Assembly: GCA_013396525.1 (NCBI GenBank) | Contig: VWYX01000083.1 | Coordinates: forward strand, 1,096,699-1,160,698 | DNA from: Chaetorhynchus papuensis | Taxonomy: Eukaryota > Chordata > Aves > Passeriformes > Rhipiduridae | Direction: 5' to 3' | DNA length: 64,000 nucleotides | Shown: piece after piece, positions 37,561-48,381 of the stretch | How positions within the stretch are numbered: the stretch's first letter is position 1 | How the letters are laid out: the number at the start of each line of letters is the position of its first letter | Notes under the pieces: generated by a model | What the model was told of the DNA's origin: nothing | The model's database searches: none | What the model saw: the letters and a program-made list of their open reading frames with translations, nothing else | Position numbers and translations under genes: made by a program

Positions 37561-38565
37561 TCATAGAATGATTTGGGTTAAAAGAGACCTTAAAGATGCT
37601 CTAGTTTCAACCATAAAGGGACACCTTCCACTAGACCAGGTTGATCCAAGCCCCATCCAACCCGGCCTTGAACACACCTGGGGATGGGGAACCCACAGGT
37701 TGTCTGGGCAATATATTCCAGTGCCTCACCACCTTCACAGTAAAGAATTTCTTCCTGATGTCCAATCCAAACCTACTTCATTCAGTTTAAAGCCATTACC
37801 CCTCGTTCTGTCACCAGAAGACTTTGTCAAAAGCCCCTCTCTAGCTTTATTGTGGGCTCCCTTTAAGTGCTGGAAGGCAGTCTAAGGTCTCCCCAGAGCC
37901 TTCTCTTCTCCAATCTGAAGAATCCAAACTCTCCATAGCAGAGATGCTCCAGCCCTCTGAGCATCTCCATGGCCTCCTCTTCACTTGCTCAAGCAGGTCC
38001 CTGTCCTTACAGTGCAGCCCAGGGCACGTTTGGCTTTCAGGGCTGTGAGTGCACATTGATGGGTCGTGTTGAGCTTCTTGTCCACCAACACCCGCACATC
38101 TTCTCTCCAGGACTGCTCTTGATCCATTCTCTGCCCAGCCTGTGCTTGGGATTGGGATTGCCCTGACTCACATGCAGGACCTTGTACTTGGCTTTGTTGA
38201 ACTCTGTGAGGTTTACATGGGCCAACCTGTCCAGGTCCATCTGGATGTTCTCCCTTCCCTCCAGCATGTCAACCACACCACAGAGTTCTGTGTCTGTGGC
38301 AAACTTGCTGAGGCTGCACTCAGTCCGTGTCACCAAACAAGGTGGTGGTCGCAATTCTGACACCTGAGAAATGCCACTCATCGCTGGTCCCCACTCAGAT
38401 GTCGGGGTATTGACTGCAAGTCTTTGAGTGCCACCATCCAGCCCGTTCCTTATCCACTGAGTGGCCCATCCATCTAAAACAGTTTAGAGACGAGGATGTT
38501 GTGTGGGACAGTGTCAAATGCTTTACACAACTCCAGGTGGATGACATCACTTGCTCCACTCTTAT
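37561..38565 (-). mobile_element. CR1 retrotransposon, about 1 kb, with reverse transcriptase remnant
   Basis: This is the longest transposon in the window. On the minus strand it begins inside the reverse transcriptase domain: around 38480-38545 it encodes DVIHLELCKAFDTVPHNIL, a hallmark CR1 RT segment. It continues in another frame (38037-38381) with the FxDD-box region, here KFATDTEL in place of the family's KFADDTKL, then the stretches LEGRENIQMDLDRL, VNLTEFNKAKYKVLH and IKSSPGEKMCGC. The last roughly 480 bases are 3' UTR, ending TTTGGGTTAAAAGAG/TCATAGAATGA when read on the plus strand. Stop codons and at least one frameshift separate the RT segments, and the first aspartate of the catalytic pair is lost, so it is dead. 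The 5' several kilobases are missing. Confidence 0.95.
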
Positions 38566-38935
38566 TCAGCAATGCTGTTTTTTAAGGATGGTGTTTTGGT
38601 TCATGAAGCCCCCAGGTATGTTGGAATCCTTCATTTTGCACTAGAAAGATTACAGATTAGGTGCTATTATTATTTCCTTAGCTTTTTCTGTAGTTCTAGC
38701 ATTAACTGCAAGCAACATGACTTGATTTCAGATCAGCAAGGGTCTCTTCCATTAACCAAAGCCATTTAAATCATGAAGATTTTCTCTTTATTAAAAACAC
38801 AGAAATGAATGTTACTCAAATCAATTATTACCGAAAAAAATGCTTTGCTAATCAAATTAGGAGAGACTCTACCCATTCCATTGTTTCAGTGATGCATTGA
38901 ATATGACAGGCCAGCTTGACTGAAGGCAGCCAGTG

Positions 38936-38994
38936 TGTATATATATATAAATATATATATATGAGAGTATGCATGTGTGTGTGTGTCTGTGTGT
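38936..38994. repeat. Compound (TA)n/(TG)n microsatellite
   Basis: Two TA runs separated by a single extra A are followed by GAGAGTATGCATG and then TG units. It lies at the edge of the regulatory-looking cluster and within the longest open frame of the window, where it is translated as isoleucine/tyrosine and histidine/threonine repeats, which argues against that frame being coding throughout. Confidence 0.9.
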
Positions 38995-39096
38995 AGCACA
39001 GCTGATGTTCGCTGAAAGCTTTTGTGTGGTGAACCGTAACATTAATAGTGAAATCAAGGTTTGCTAGCTGACAGGCATCAATATGCCAGAGGCCAT

Positions 39097-39115
39097 CCCT
39101 CCTCCCCACCCTCCC
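39097..39115 (-). other. Minus-strand G-quadruplex motif
   Basis: CCC-TCCT-CCCC-A-CCC-T-CCC on the plus strand gives a canonical four-run G-quadruplex motif on the minus strand. It sits about 20 bases downstream of the candidate minus-strand exon's donor site. Confidence 0.7.
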
Positions 39116-39135
39116 TGGCACGTTTGTGCACTCAC

Positions 39136-39254
39136 ACACACATGGACATATCTTGTCTGCTGATTTCTGGCAAATCCTATGGATACTTGCAATCTCTGCT
39201 CTCAAGACATTTGCCAGCCAGCCTCTCATAATGTCTCGTGTACGTTCCTGCAGG
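39136..39254 (-). other. Candidate minus-strand exon, 119 bp, unassigned
   Basis: On the minus strand an acceptor-like TTATTTTTTTTTCAG precedes the segment and a strong donor GTGAGT follows it. Between them one frame is open across all 119 bases and encodes a peptide including RDIMRGWLANVLRAEIASIH. That frame belongs to a 166-codon ORF (38852-39352), the longest in the window, but the ORF's 3' part is translated microsatellite. I recognise no homologue. The sequence could equally be a conserved noncoding element that happens to look splice-flanked. No neighbouring exon with compatible phase was found. Confidence 0.22.
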
Positions 39255-39479
39255 CTGAAAAAAAAATAAGTAAGAAGAATTACAGATGATTCAATTAAAC
39301 TGATATTGTTCACAACAAAAATGAGAGCAAATGCAATTTGGGTCCTGTTCATGTGACTTAATTATCTCTTACCTCCCCACTCCACCCCCTTTTTTAGAAT
39401 TTAAAAACAATTATGATATAATTGCCAATCTGGAGATCCCTAGATATGCAGTAAATACGCTTTGTCTCACTGAATGCTC

Positions 39480-40300
39480 TTTTTCCTGATTCAGAAATGG
39501 GACCTTATTAAAAATGCACACACACAAACACCAAAAAAAAATCAGATAAAGTCATCAAATGACCTTCAGGAGATAAAATTCTGTAATGCTGTATACCCAG
39601 GAAAGACATACCCGTGTATTAAGTGAGTGAATCTGCTAAAGTCATTGAAGATAATTAGCTGCGTGCATTTATAAGATGCACACACTTTCAACACTCGAGG
39701 CAAATCCCTAGAAGTCAATTGAGACCTTCTCTGATAGAGGCGTGGAGGTGCATTTGAAGACCAAACATGCCTTTTTTGCCTGAATTAGTAACGTTTCAAA
39801 ATTTACTAACAGCTTTTTAATGTGTAATCAGCTTGACTTAATGGGGAAGAAAAAAATCGCGATCATTAGGAAGCCCATACTGAGTGTATATATTCACACG
39901 GTGGGAAAGTGCCTCGCAGTATACAGTAGTTTGGAGTAAGTAGGATCCATTACCCATATCTGATGAAGGGCTGTCAGATATGAAGCAAATTTAGAGACCT
40001 GCTTGTCCCTTCAGCTATTCATCACTGCTGAGTAGCTCTAGCGGCAGCCGGCGGTATTTTTAGAGAGGAGAATGATACGGAATTTCTCCGTGTGCCGAAC
40101 ATTAGCTGATTCCATTACTCAGAGCTGCTCGGAAAGTCACAGCTGACACATCAGCTTGGTGGCAAAGAAGAGCGATTGGCTCACAAGGGAAAACACAGAG
40201 GAGACATCTAAGGAGGGTACATTTGTGGGGACATTGCCACGTTGAGACTTTCGTCAGCTGAGGTCCTGTGTTACTTGGAGTCAGCGGCAAAATGCAAAGA
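39480..40300. promoter_or_regulatory. Regulatory-looking cluster, CpG-retaining
   Basis: This is the strongest conserved-element texture in the window. It includes GATAATTAGCTGCGTGCATT, the palindrome TCGCGA (39857-39862), GTGTATATATTCACACGG, GCGGCAGCCGGCGG near 40041, GATACGGAATTTCTCCGTG (an imperfect inverted repeat, CGGAATTTCTCCG), and an inverted CCAAT core in GCGATTGGCTC near 40175. Repeats are absent except a short A-run. Multiple retained CpGs in otherwise AT-rich DNA suggest constraint or lack of methylation. It may contain one or several enhancers; no alignment was available. Confidence 0.4.
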
Positions 40301-40559
40301 TAATTTTTGAAAGGTACATTTTCTCAGGATTCTGTGCAATTTTGTCCAAGTATGTTGGCACATAATACATGTAATAGTTTGAATAATAAGAATAATAACT
40401 CATTGTTAGCTCCTTAAAGCATCCAGCAGCTGAAAAAAGGTTTGTCCTGAGCTTCAGGATATTTTCAAAATAATGTGGACAGCTGACTATGAACAAGCTA
40501 TTTTGAAAACAACCAAAGCCATCCATATTATTATTTATCATTATTTCATCAAAGAAAAT

Positions 40560-41230
40560 CCATTTAGTTTAATGCTCATTTGACTTGCTTCTCTTTAAGA
40601 CCTCCAAATCCTAATAATGTGTCGAACACACTCCAGAATGTCAAAATAGTAAATTGTATGTAATTTTCTTTGACAGTAAGTGGATGAGTCCTTGCCAGAA
40701 TTGTTCCTCTTTACACCCAGTGTGAAGTCATTGCTTTTCTTCTGTCAAGTGATATTTGACTTTTTAAAACCTACTAACAAGAACACCGCTGACCTTCTCG
40801 TATCAAATTCAGCTCAGTGGGGCTGTGGGGAGCGGGGAGAAGTGGTCAGCAGGCAGTGGCCTTCTGCCTGTTCTGCTGCAGCCCCAGCTCCATGCCATCA
40901 AGAACCGAGGGTGGGCACGTGTGCCAAACATTTAAAAGCTGGACGATTCTTTAAAGAATGTCCTCTTTTTTTGAATAGCTCCAGTACTCACCCCCGAGCG
41001 CTGCGATACTGAACTTCCAAAGCTTTGGGCTTACAATGAATAGCATTCATCTTCGCTTCTGGTTCTGATCTTGTAAAAGCTAACTCATGCATGCACAACA
41101 TGATAGACCATGTTACGCCTCAGAGCCTTTTTCAGAGCTATCATCTAATACATTTTTTATAAGCCAGAGCGCATTCATAGAATTCTGCCTCAAAAGGCAT
41201 TCGGCTTTAATGGCTGCACTGAAACGTCTA
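40560..41230. promoter_or_regulatory. Possible conserved noncoding block
   Basis: Continues the texture of the preceding cluster: TTTAATGCTCATTTGACTTG, AATGTGTCGAACACACTCC, ATGCATGCAC, and GCGCATTCATAGAATTCTGC. Part of 40800-40920 is GC-richer and may be separate. An open frame at 40680-41012 plus has no recognisable domain. Confidence 0.3.
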
Positions 41231-42497
41231 GGCTGGCTACTTGTGCTGTTTGAAACAAAAGGGTAGTGAAAATGTTGACATTTTTTATAGTAGCCTTTAA
41301 ATTTCAGGGCTTTTTTTATTAAAGGTATGTTGTTTACAAGTAGAAGAATGTCTAGAGAAAAGCTTCTCTCTCCTAGTCCTAAATAAAAAGGGTCAGAATT
41401 TTGGCAGCTAAGAAGGTGTATGCTCTTTGTGGAAGTGGTTGTTTGGGTGTATTTTATGCCACATACACACACATGTGTACATGCATCTGCAGAGAGGCTG
41501 ATCTTGGAACAGGTTAGATTAGGAAAATATTAGGAGGCAGATTTCGGTGTCAGTCCTGTGACTTAGCTCAGGTTAGCTGCTAACAGCAGAAGGGAAGAGC
41601 AAAAATAATTCATGGGTATAATTTTGTAACATGCATCAAAGTACAAAAAAAACACCAAAAATTCTATTGATCAAGGAATGTTTGAAAATTTATATTTACT
41701 CTTATTGAGTCTATCCCAGTAGATGGACAAGTTTGCAGTCTTACTGAGAAATTGGTTTTCTAAAGAAAATTGGTAATCTGAGGTAAACAACAATGTTCTT
41801 GAATTTTTGTAGTTCTCTGCAGGCAGGACTGCATTCATTTGACTTGCTCTGATACATTTTGAAGATTATTTTCTTCTGTATCAGAAATTTGATTAACAGC
41901 TAGAGTTCTTCTTCTGTTTGTATGTAACTGGAAAGCTTGTTTGTCTTTAAAATTGGGAGAAATTTGTAGTGGTAGAAAAATTGAGATTTTACCTCCTAAT
42001 GCTTTCTTGGAGTCCCAAGATAAAAATTCTGTCGAAGTATTTTAGAAAGTGCTTTTTCTTTTTTTTAAAGATACTTCTGAAAGTCTTCAAGATGAAAATT
42101 CTGTGAACTGCTGGTTATGAGTGATTCATTTTAAAATCTGAGTTTGGCTCTGTGCTTGTACTTTGAAAATCTGCAGAGATAGAGAGTGTGTCAGAATCTG
42201 GGCCTTTGATTCACATCTGTGTAAGGGATAGAGAATGTATTCTGCTTTGTCTTAAGAAGAATAATTTGTCTTGATGTTATTGTCCTAAAGTGACTTTGAA
42301 ATAATAGAGTCTGTGTGTTTCTGAGTCAAATTAGAGGCTAAGACAAGATAATTGAATTGTATCTTTTTTGTGTGAGGTATTTGGTGGAAAAATTTGTCCA
42401 GATTTTATAACATTGAATTATCTAGAGCTGTGTACAAGTTGCCACACTTTGCTTTGGTTTGGCGTCTTGTTGCCCAAACAAGTTGTTAACAACCCGT
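41231..42497. other. Unique noncoding DNA, no gene seen
   Basis: A short CR1-like phrase near 41508-41545 (GGTTAGATTAGG followed by AATATTAGGAGGCAG) is too brief to call. Otherwise nothing is recognised. Confidence 0.6.
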
Positions 42498-42636
42498 TCT
42501 CTGCAAGTGTCCAAGGCCAAGTTGGATGGGGCTCTGAGCAACCTGTCTAGTGGAAAATGTCCCTGTCCATGGCAGGGGTGTTGGAACAAGGTGATCTTTA
42601 AAGGTCCCTTCCAAACTAAATGATTCTGTGATCTTC
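42498..42636 (+). mobile_element. CR1 3'-end fragment, plus strand
   Basis: Only the last roughly 140 bases of a CR1 remain: AGGCCAAGTTGGATGGGGCT, CTGAGCAACCTGTCTAGTGG, TCCCTGTCCATGGCAGGGG, TTGGAACAAGGTGATCTTTA, and the 3' end GGTCCCTTCCAAACTAAATG followed by ATTCTGTGATC. Preservation is good, so this is a fairly young but severely 5'-truncated copy. It points the same way as the next CR1 about 360 bases downstream. Confidence 0.93.
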
Positions 42637-42999
42637 TGCCCTTGATCTCTTCATACGGTCATTTAGGTACTGTGCTCATGGGTTTATTTTGATTCTAACA
42701 ATGATTGCAAGCAGTCCAGCCTTTTGTGTGTGTATGTCTTTCCATGGGACTTAAATATCATTTTCCTTGCAGGAAAAGCCCTGGGGGAGGGTCTGACTGG
42801 ACAGAAAGTTGCACAGGAGTCAGTTTTGCACACTTGCAGCACAGAAGGACAATATTAGGGTGTCTTAAAAGGGTTGCTAACACGTTAGGAAAAGGGATTG
42901 TTTCTCCATTTGATACCTCTGAGTCCACACCTATACAGTGTCCTGTTTGGAGCTCCCCAGGACAAGACACTGTACAAGGCCTGCTGGGGGAGAGTTTGG

Positions 43000-43420
43000 T
43001 GGAGGGACACCAAGATAATTAGGGATCTGGAATACATGATGTAGAAGGAGTACCTCAAAGATCTGCCTTATCCTGGCAGAAAAGGGGAAAGAGAAGTCCT
43101 AAAGGTGTTCTGAACTACTTATTGACAGGCTACAAATATAACAGAGCAAGACACTTTTTTTTTTCCCAGAGGTGCACAGAGTACATGGGACAGGAGGCAA
43201 CAGGCACCAGGTGTTAGCATGGAGAGGCAAATTTTGATACAAGAAAATATCTTCACTATGGTGTGGTCAAACACTGTAACAGGAACCCAGAGGGACTGAC
43301 TGTCCTTGGAGATACTGAAATATCTGCACAGCCCTGAGCAACCTGATCTACTTGGTCCTGCTGTGAGGCTGACTTGACCAGGTGACCTCAAGATGTCCCT
43401 TCCAACCAAAATTACCCTGT
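43000..43420 (+). mobile_element. CR1 fragment, plus strand, more diverged
   Basis: Landmarks in order are GTGGAGGGACACCAAGATAA, the GAAAATATCTTCACTATGGT block, ACTGTAACAGGAACCCAGAG, GGAGATACTGAAATATCTGC, GAGCAACCTGATCTACTTGG, and the end ATGTCCCTTCCAACCAAAAT. These match CR1 3' sequence, but with more divergence than the copy at 42498. A nine-T run interrupts the body near 43155. The upstream boundary is uncertain; sequence back to about 42935 may belong to it. The minus-strand 143-codon frame here is an antisense shadow. Confidence 0.85.
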
Positions 43421-44288
43421 GGATGTGTGCTGACACAGGCTCTCTCTGTTTAACAATGCAGTCAGGAAATTTGAATGCTGACAAAAGGGACGAGGTCAGT
43501 TCTTCCTGCTTTAAGAACCATTTGTGTGAAGTTAAACCAAAAAACCCCAAATGAAATGCCCTTGTTTTGAGGTTTGCGCAACTTGTGACCCAAAGTGAGC
43601 AAGTTAGAAATTTTTGTCACATCCTGCAGAAGGAAAAACCGCATGGCTGCATTTTGCAACAGTTGCAGTAGTAATTTGTGGTTCTTGCAGGATATAAGCA
43701 TTTGTAGCCACCCCCATCGCACTCTAAGTTTGGACACGGAAAAGGAAGAACTCCTTGGTTCCAATGGGATGAGCCAGCAGTGAAGTACATCTTCAGAATA
43801 ACTAAATGCCCACCTTTGCTTTTCAGGCTGTCAGGATATCTAGAAGCAGATTTAACTTATCTAACCTTTTAAAGCTATAATTAGCATTAATTTCTAGTGC
43901 AGTAGTATTCAGAGAGCTCAATCGACTTCAGTCGCTTGATGAACAAACATGTAAGAGACCCAGACTTTGTTCCACCCTCTCCAACAAAAACAATTAATTT
44001 GATTGTTAAGCTGCCTGTGCTACTCCTGACAAGACCCACCCCAGCTGGACCTTGTAGACATCTGTAGCCATCTTGAATGTTCATCCATCAGTGGCCTTTC
44101 ACAGCTGATGGAAGAAGAGCTGGCACTACAGAAGTGTGCCTCAAATGTTTTAGGTGCTACTAGGATAACGCATCTGAGATTTTTTACCAGGAAAAGGATT
44201 TGTCAAAGACCAAATTTCTAGTAGTGTACAAGGGCTTGGAATAAGACTCAGGTCTTTAGGCATGGTCCAGAGCCTGTGCTGGTTTTAT

Positions 44289-44332
44289 ACTCTATCTACT
44301 GTGATGACACTCTATCTACTGACTCTATCTAC
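44289..44332 (+). repeat. Three-copy ACTCTATCTAC repeat
   Basis: Copies begin at 44289, 44309 and 44322, with spacings of 20 and 13 bases. The first two also share the following TG. It looks like a small local duplication with one copy carrying an extra TGTGATGAC-like spacer. Confidence 0.75.
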
Positions 44333-44620
44333 CTGAAACATGATGGGCTGATTTTGTAGAATTTTATTTGGTCTGTTTTCTCCAGAAAAGTGGTTTTTGC
44401 ACACCTGTATCCCTTCTGAAAGAGGCAGTCTGTCATTCTAGATGTTTTTAAAAGCAGCAGACAGCAGCCTCGCTCAACATTTCTGCAATAATGATGACAA
44501 CCACTGGAATAATATAAACCACTTACTAATCAGTTTGCAAAGGCAGGACATCTGCTTTACTCAATGCAGAAGCAAATTAAGGAGGCTTTCACAGTATTCT
44601 GAAATTGTGTGTTAGACTTT

Positions 44621-44639
44621 AAAGAGAGAGAGAGAGAGA
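44621..44639 (+). repeat. (GA)n microsatellite
   Basis: About nine consecutive GA dinucleotides, a pure purine tract. Confidence 0.88.
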
Positions 44640-44997
44640 AAGGAACTAATGGTAAATAAATTGGACCATAGTGCTAGTTTTCATCCAGCTGTATGCAGCT
44701 CTAAAACAGCTATCTCAGAAAGGTACCTATTATTTATTAATTCAAGATTACTCCAAAAAGCAATTCCTCCATAAATGTCTTTCCAACAACTTTCTAATCT
44801 CAGTAAGTTCTTGGCAGAAGTTATGCTGGGAGAATATGTCCCCAGTCACAGTCTTCACTACTGTAATTCCAAGAGGCTCTTGCCTGCAGACACTTGGATT
44901 TTTAAAGGTTTAAAGAGTTTTTCATGCGGGTGTACCATGTGTTAGGTGCTGACTTTAAACTACTCAGTCCTACCTTGCATTGCAGAAGGAAGAGAGG

Positions 44998-45026
44998 GAG
45001 TCTGGGATTCATAGTATCCCAGATTC
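44998..45026. repeat. Perfect-stem hairpin, 11 bp with 7-nt loop
   Basis: GAGTCTGGGAT and ATCCCAGATTC pair along eleven positions, ten Watson-Crick and one G-T, around the loop TCATAGT. The eight-base inner stem TCTGGGAT/ATCCCAGA is exact. It is too short for a microRNA precursor and has no poly-U terminator. Confidence 0.7.
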
Positions 45027-48000
45027 AATGGGTTTGGTTTGTATGGCTTTGTCAAGGCTCCATCATCTTCCTAGTAGCAGCCTCAAAGCCAGTTCTCACT
45101 GCCTCTGAGAAGCTCCATACATCATCTTCTGAGCTAAAAAGTTAATTATTTTTCATGCATGTCAGCATGTGTTCTGAGATGTGGTATTTGGGGAGGGAGG
45201 AGACCAACTCAGCTGCTTTCAGGGATTAAGTGTGAGAGTCAGGAGTAAGACATGTGGGCAAAATTAAGATAAATATGTGATTTAGGACAGGCATTGAACA
45301 TTGAACAGCTTGGAAGCAGAATACTCTATTTAATTTACTTTCTTGGATATGTATTTCAATAGACAGCTATGTCTGGTAGGGTTTAGAATGTATCTGGACA
45401 GAAATCCTAAGACTAATTTTTATCACTGTCTGGTCCATGGCAAGGGTGCCTGTTTAACCTGTTTCTTATTTGATCTAAAGACTAGTGGGATTGGGATCTG
45501 AGCTTATGTTTCCAGCACTTAACCACATCAGCACTGTTTGGTTAAGCAAACTCATTTAAAATTGGGAGAAAATGAGTCAGAACTACACCTGATTGCCTGG
45601 AGAAACCAGTCGTGGAATACACTCTGTGCTATGCTCTGAATGTTTTAGATGGCACAACATATAACCAAAATCTGATGGTCCAGAGAAAATGAGTCCTTTT
45701 GGGAAATGCAGATGTTAAAGATCTGAGCACGTGCAGCCTTTAACTAGGCAAAAAATGCACTTTAAGTTCATCAATATTTCCTTTTTTCTTGGAGTGGGGA
45801 ATGTACTGATTGGCTGAGTTTCCGTAGAAATTGCTGGTCTTACTAATGTTAAGAGTAACACTTGCCCACTTGAAAGAAAAGGGAATAACTGAATCCATTT
45901 GTGGAATGTGTGTATATTATCCCTTTTACTTTTTCCTGGATATGCATCTCAGAGTTGGAAAGTTTAAGATATAAAGCAAAACATACCATTAAAAAGGATG
46001 TTTGGAGCTCTTAAGGAATTGGTTTTCATTTAGATCCAAAGTAATGATGTGAAGGTTTTCTTTCATCTGTTTATTTTTTAAAGGTGGTGAAATGTTTAAT
46101 ACACTGTGTTACACTTTCCTTCTCTAGATTAAATGTTCTGGAGACCCATCATCTTTAAACTGAAATGGCACAGGAGAGTAATAATGGAGCAATTCTCCAC
46201 CATAAGCTTTTTCTAAACCAGAAGTGTATGAAAGTTTGGATTTTGGGGAGCTACTTGATGTTTGCCCCAGCTGATTCTCTCATCAAGGGTGATGGCAAAG
46301 ACTGTGGTCTCCTCTGATGCCCATGGGTTTCATCTGTCTAGAATTAAAGGATATCAGGACTCCTAGCAGTGCTGCACTGCAGCAAAAATGGGCAATTCCT
46401 CCCTCATGGGTCTAGCAGCCCACCTGACTGCTCTGTCTCCCCATTACTTTAGCATTTGTTGGCGAGTGTGGATTTATTGACTTTATCCACACTTCTTACT
46501 AATGTAAAACACCACTGGTCTGCACAATACTGCCTACAACAAGCTTAGAACTTGCTGCATAACTTAGCCTAATGATTAATTTTATTTCATTTTGTGCAGT
46601 TCTCTCTTTCTACCTGGAAACAGAGATATTGCAACACTGCCAGAGCATCTCTAAGAATCACCACTGCTCCAGACACCTGCATTTTGTGAACTCTTAGGTG
46701 CACATTACATCAATACTTATTTTTGGACTAGAGGCCCACAGGGAGCCCCTGGCATAATATTTTTGCAGTAATTCAGGATTGAACTCCCTGTGGTTAGGAT
46801 ATACAAAGATATTCTAAGGATGGCAGCAATTTGTGCCTTCTGCACAGTGTTTCTCAAACCTTAAAATGTCTTTCCCTCAGCAATTTAAAGGTTGCTGTTG
46901 GCTCTGACTGCAGGGGAAAAGACATTACTGTTTCTGTGAAGAAGTTAGTTGTGAACGTGAAAAAAACTTCAGTAATTTCTCTAAGGGGAGACGCCAAACC
47001 TCATAAAAATATTGACAGAGCTTATGCATAGCTTTTCTGCACTTTGTTGGTTATAAATAAAATAAAGGTACCCAGATTAAATTTCATAATAGAAGACAGG
47101 TGAGCTGAAAAATTTATAAAGGTGTGAGAGAATTAAGAATGATAATTTTCAGTTGACGTTTGAATGATGTGGCTCTATTATAAACCATTTATTGCAAGAT
47201 GCAAATGAATGCATCTGAAAAGAGAACTTCATGTTTGTGGGTTTACTGTAATCGAGCACAGTACGTATTTGAAGGAGTTGTGAGGGAAATGAAGGTTTAA
47301 GGCTAAATATGACTCTTCTGCTGAAGAGCTCAAAAATATTTTAATCAAATAGAGAAAACAGGTTTTTAAATAAATTGGAACCTCAGGGTACTCTTTGGGG
47401 GCATGTGAGACCACAAGATCTTGAGTAATCGGGGGGCTCTAAGGCAATGAGAAGAAACTCCCCAAAATTGGTTTTGTGCTATTGATGTTCACTGTGGAAA
47501 GTCCCAGTTCATTCCAAATCTGACATGCTCAACACTCTCAGAGCAGCAAATTTTATCCCTCATCACCAAACTTTGATGAGAAGGTGCCTTAAAAGCCCTC
47601 AGCGCTCATGGAAGAGGGCAAGAGACACCACTGCCTCTTATGTGGCCAACAAAATGCCAATGCCAGCCCCAGCTCAGCTTTCCCAGGAGTGGGTATGCCC
47701 AATGTCTAGTCTGCTGAAATAAATTAGCTGTGTTTGAGGGACAAAAATGGCACTGGCTACATGCAGAGGTGGAAAAACCCAACCTCAAAGCCCCACAATC
47801 TGGAATCGGGAGGAGCGGCGGGGTTGGGGGCACCTGGCAGAGCGGCAGGCAGGAGCAGTGGGTGACTGGAAATTCATTAATTACCGAGACAAGTGGTGTT
47901 CAAAGACAGGAACGGGAGAGTATCTCCTCCCAGGAGAAGCTGGAAGATAAATATTGCTTCATGGTGAGTAAGTGAGGTCGTGGGAAGGCCTCTGCTGGCA

Positions 48001-48381
48001 GATCTGGTGACAGGGCTTCAAACATAAACATTTGTGGGGATACCTTTAAATGCCGATGCTTTCCTCTTCTCTGGGAAAACACTGAAAATAGCATTTTCTA
48101 GCCCAGAGCCACTGAGCAGGAGTAAGCAGTTGCAATCTGTTGACATTGTGTGTTAAAAGCCACAATCTGTATCTGGCAAGTGAGTGGATGTTTTGAAGTT
48201 GGAGTTGAACTAGCTGAGGTAAATAGGTAGGAATGGGTGCTTTGGTCTTTAATTTGTATTCAGTTTTAATAACATTTAATTGATTTTTAAAGTATTTTTG
48301 GAGCTTTCAAATAATTTGTAATGGTCTTGCAGAGCTTTAGATATAGAGCATCATATTTCCAGTTAAAGATTCATTATTTAA

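Larger units (their letters stand above)
43421..48250. other. Unique noncoding DNA, no gene seen
   Basis: No transposon or gene is recognised. Short tandem, GA-repeat and hairpin sites are listed separately. Open frames do not exceed about 100 codons and show no domains. GC rises locally near 47800-47840. Confidence 0.6.

Noticed and set aside
37568..37885. 105-codon plus-strand ORF
   Set aside because: Antisense shadow of the CR1 3' UTR.
38037..38381. 114-codon minus-strand ORF
   Set aside because: It is a decayed part of the CR1 reverse transcriptase (KFATDTEL, FNKAKYKVLH), not a host gene.
41508..41545. CR1-like phrase GGTTAGATTAGG...ATATTAGGAGG
   Set aside because: Only about 30 bases and no flanking CR1 landmarks.
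43119..43550. 143-codon minus-strand ORF
   Set aside because: Mostly antisense to a CR1 fragment; no domain.
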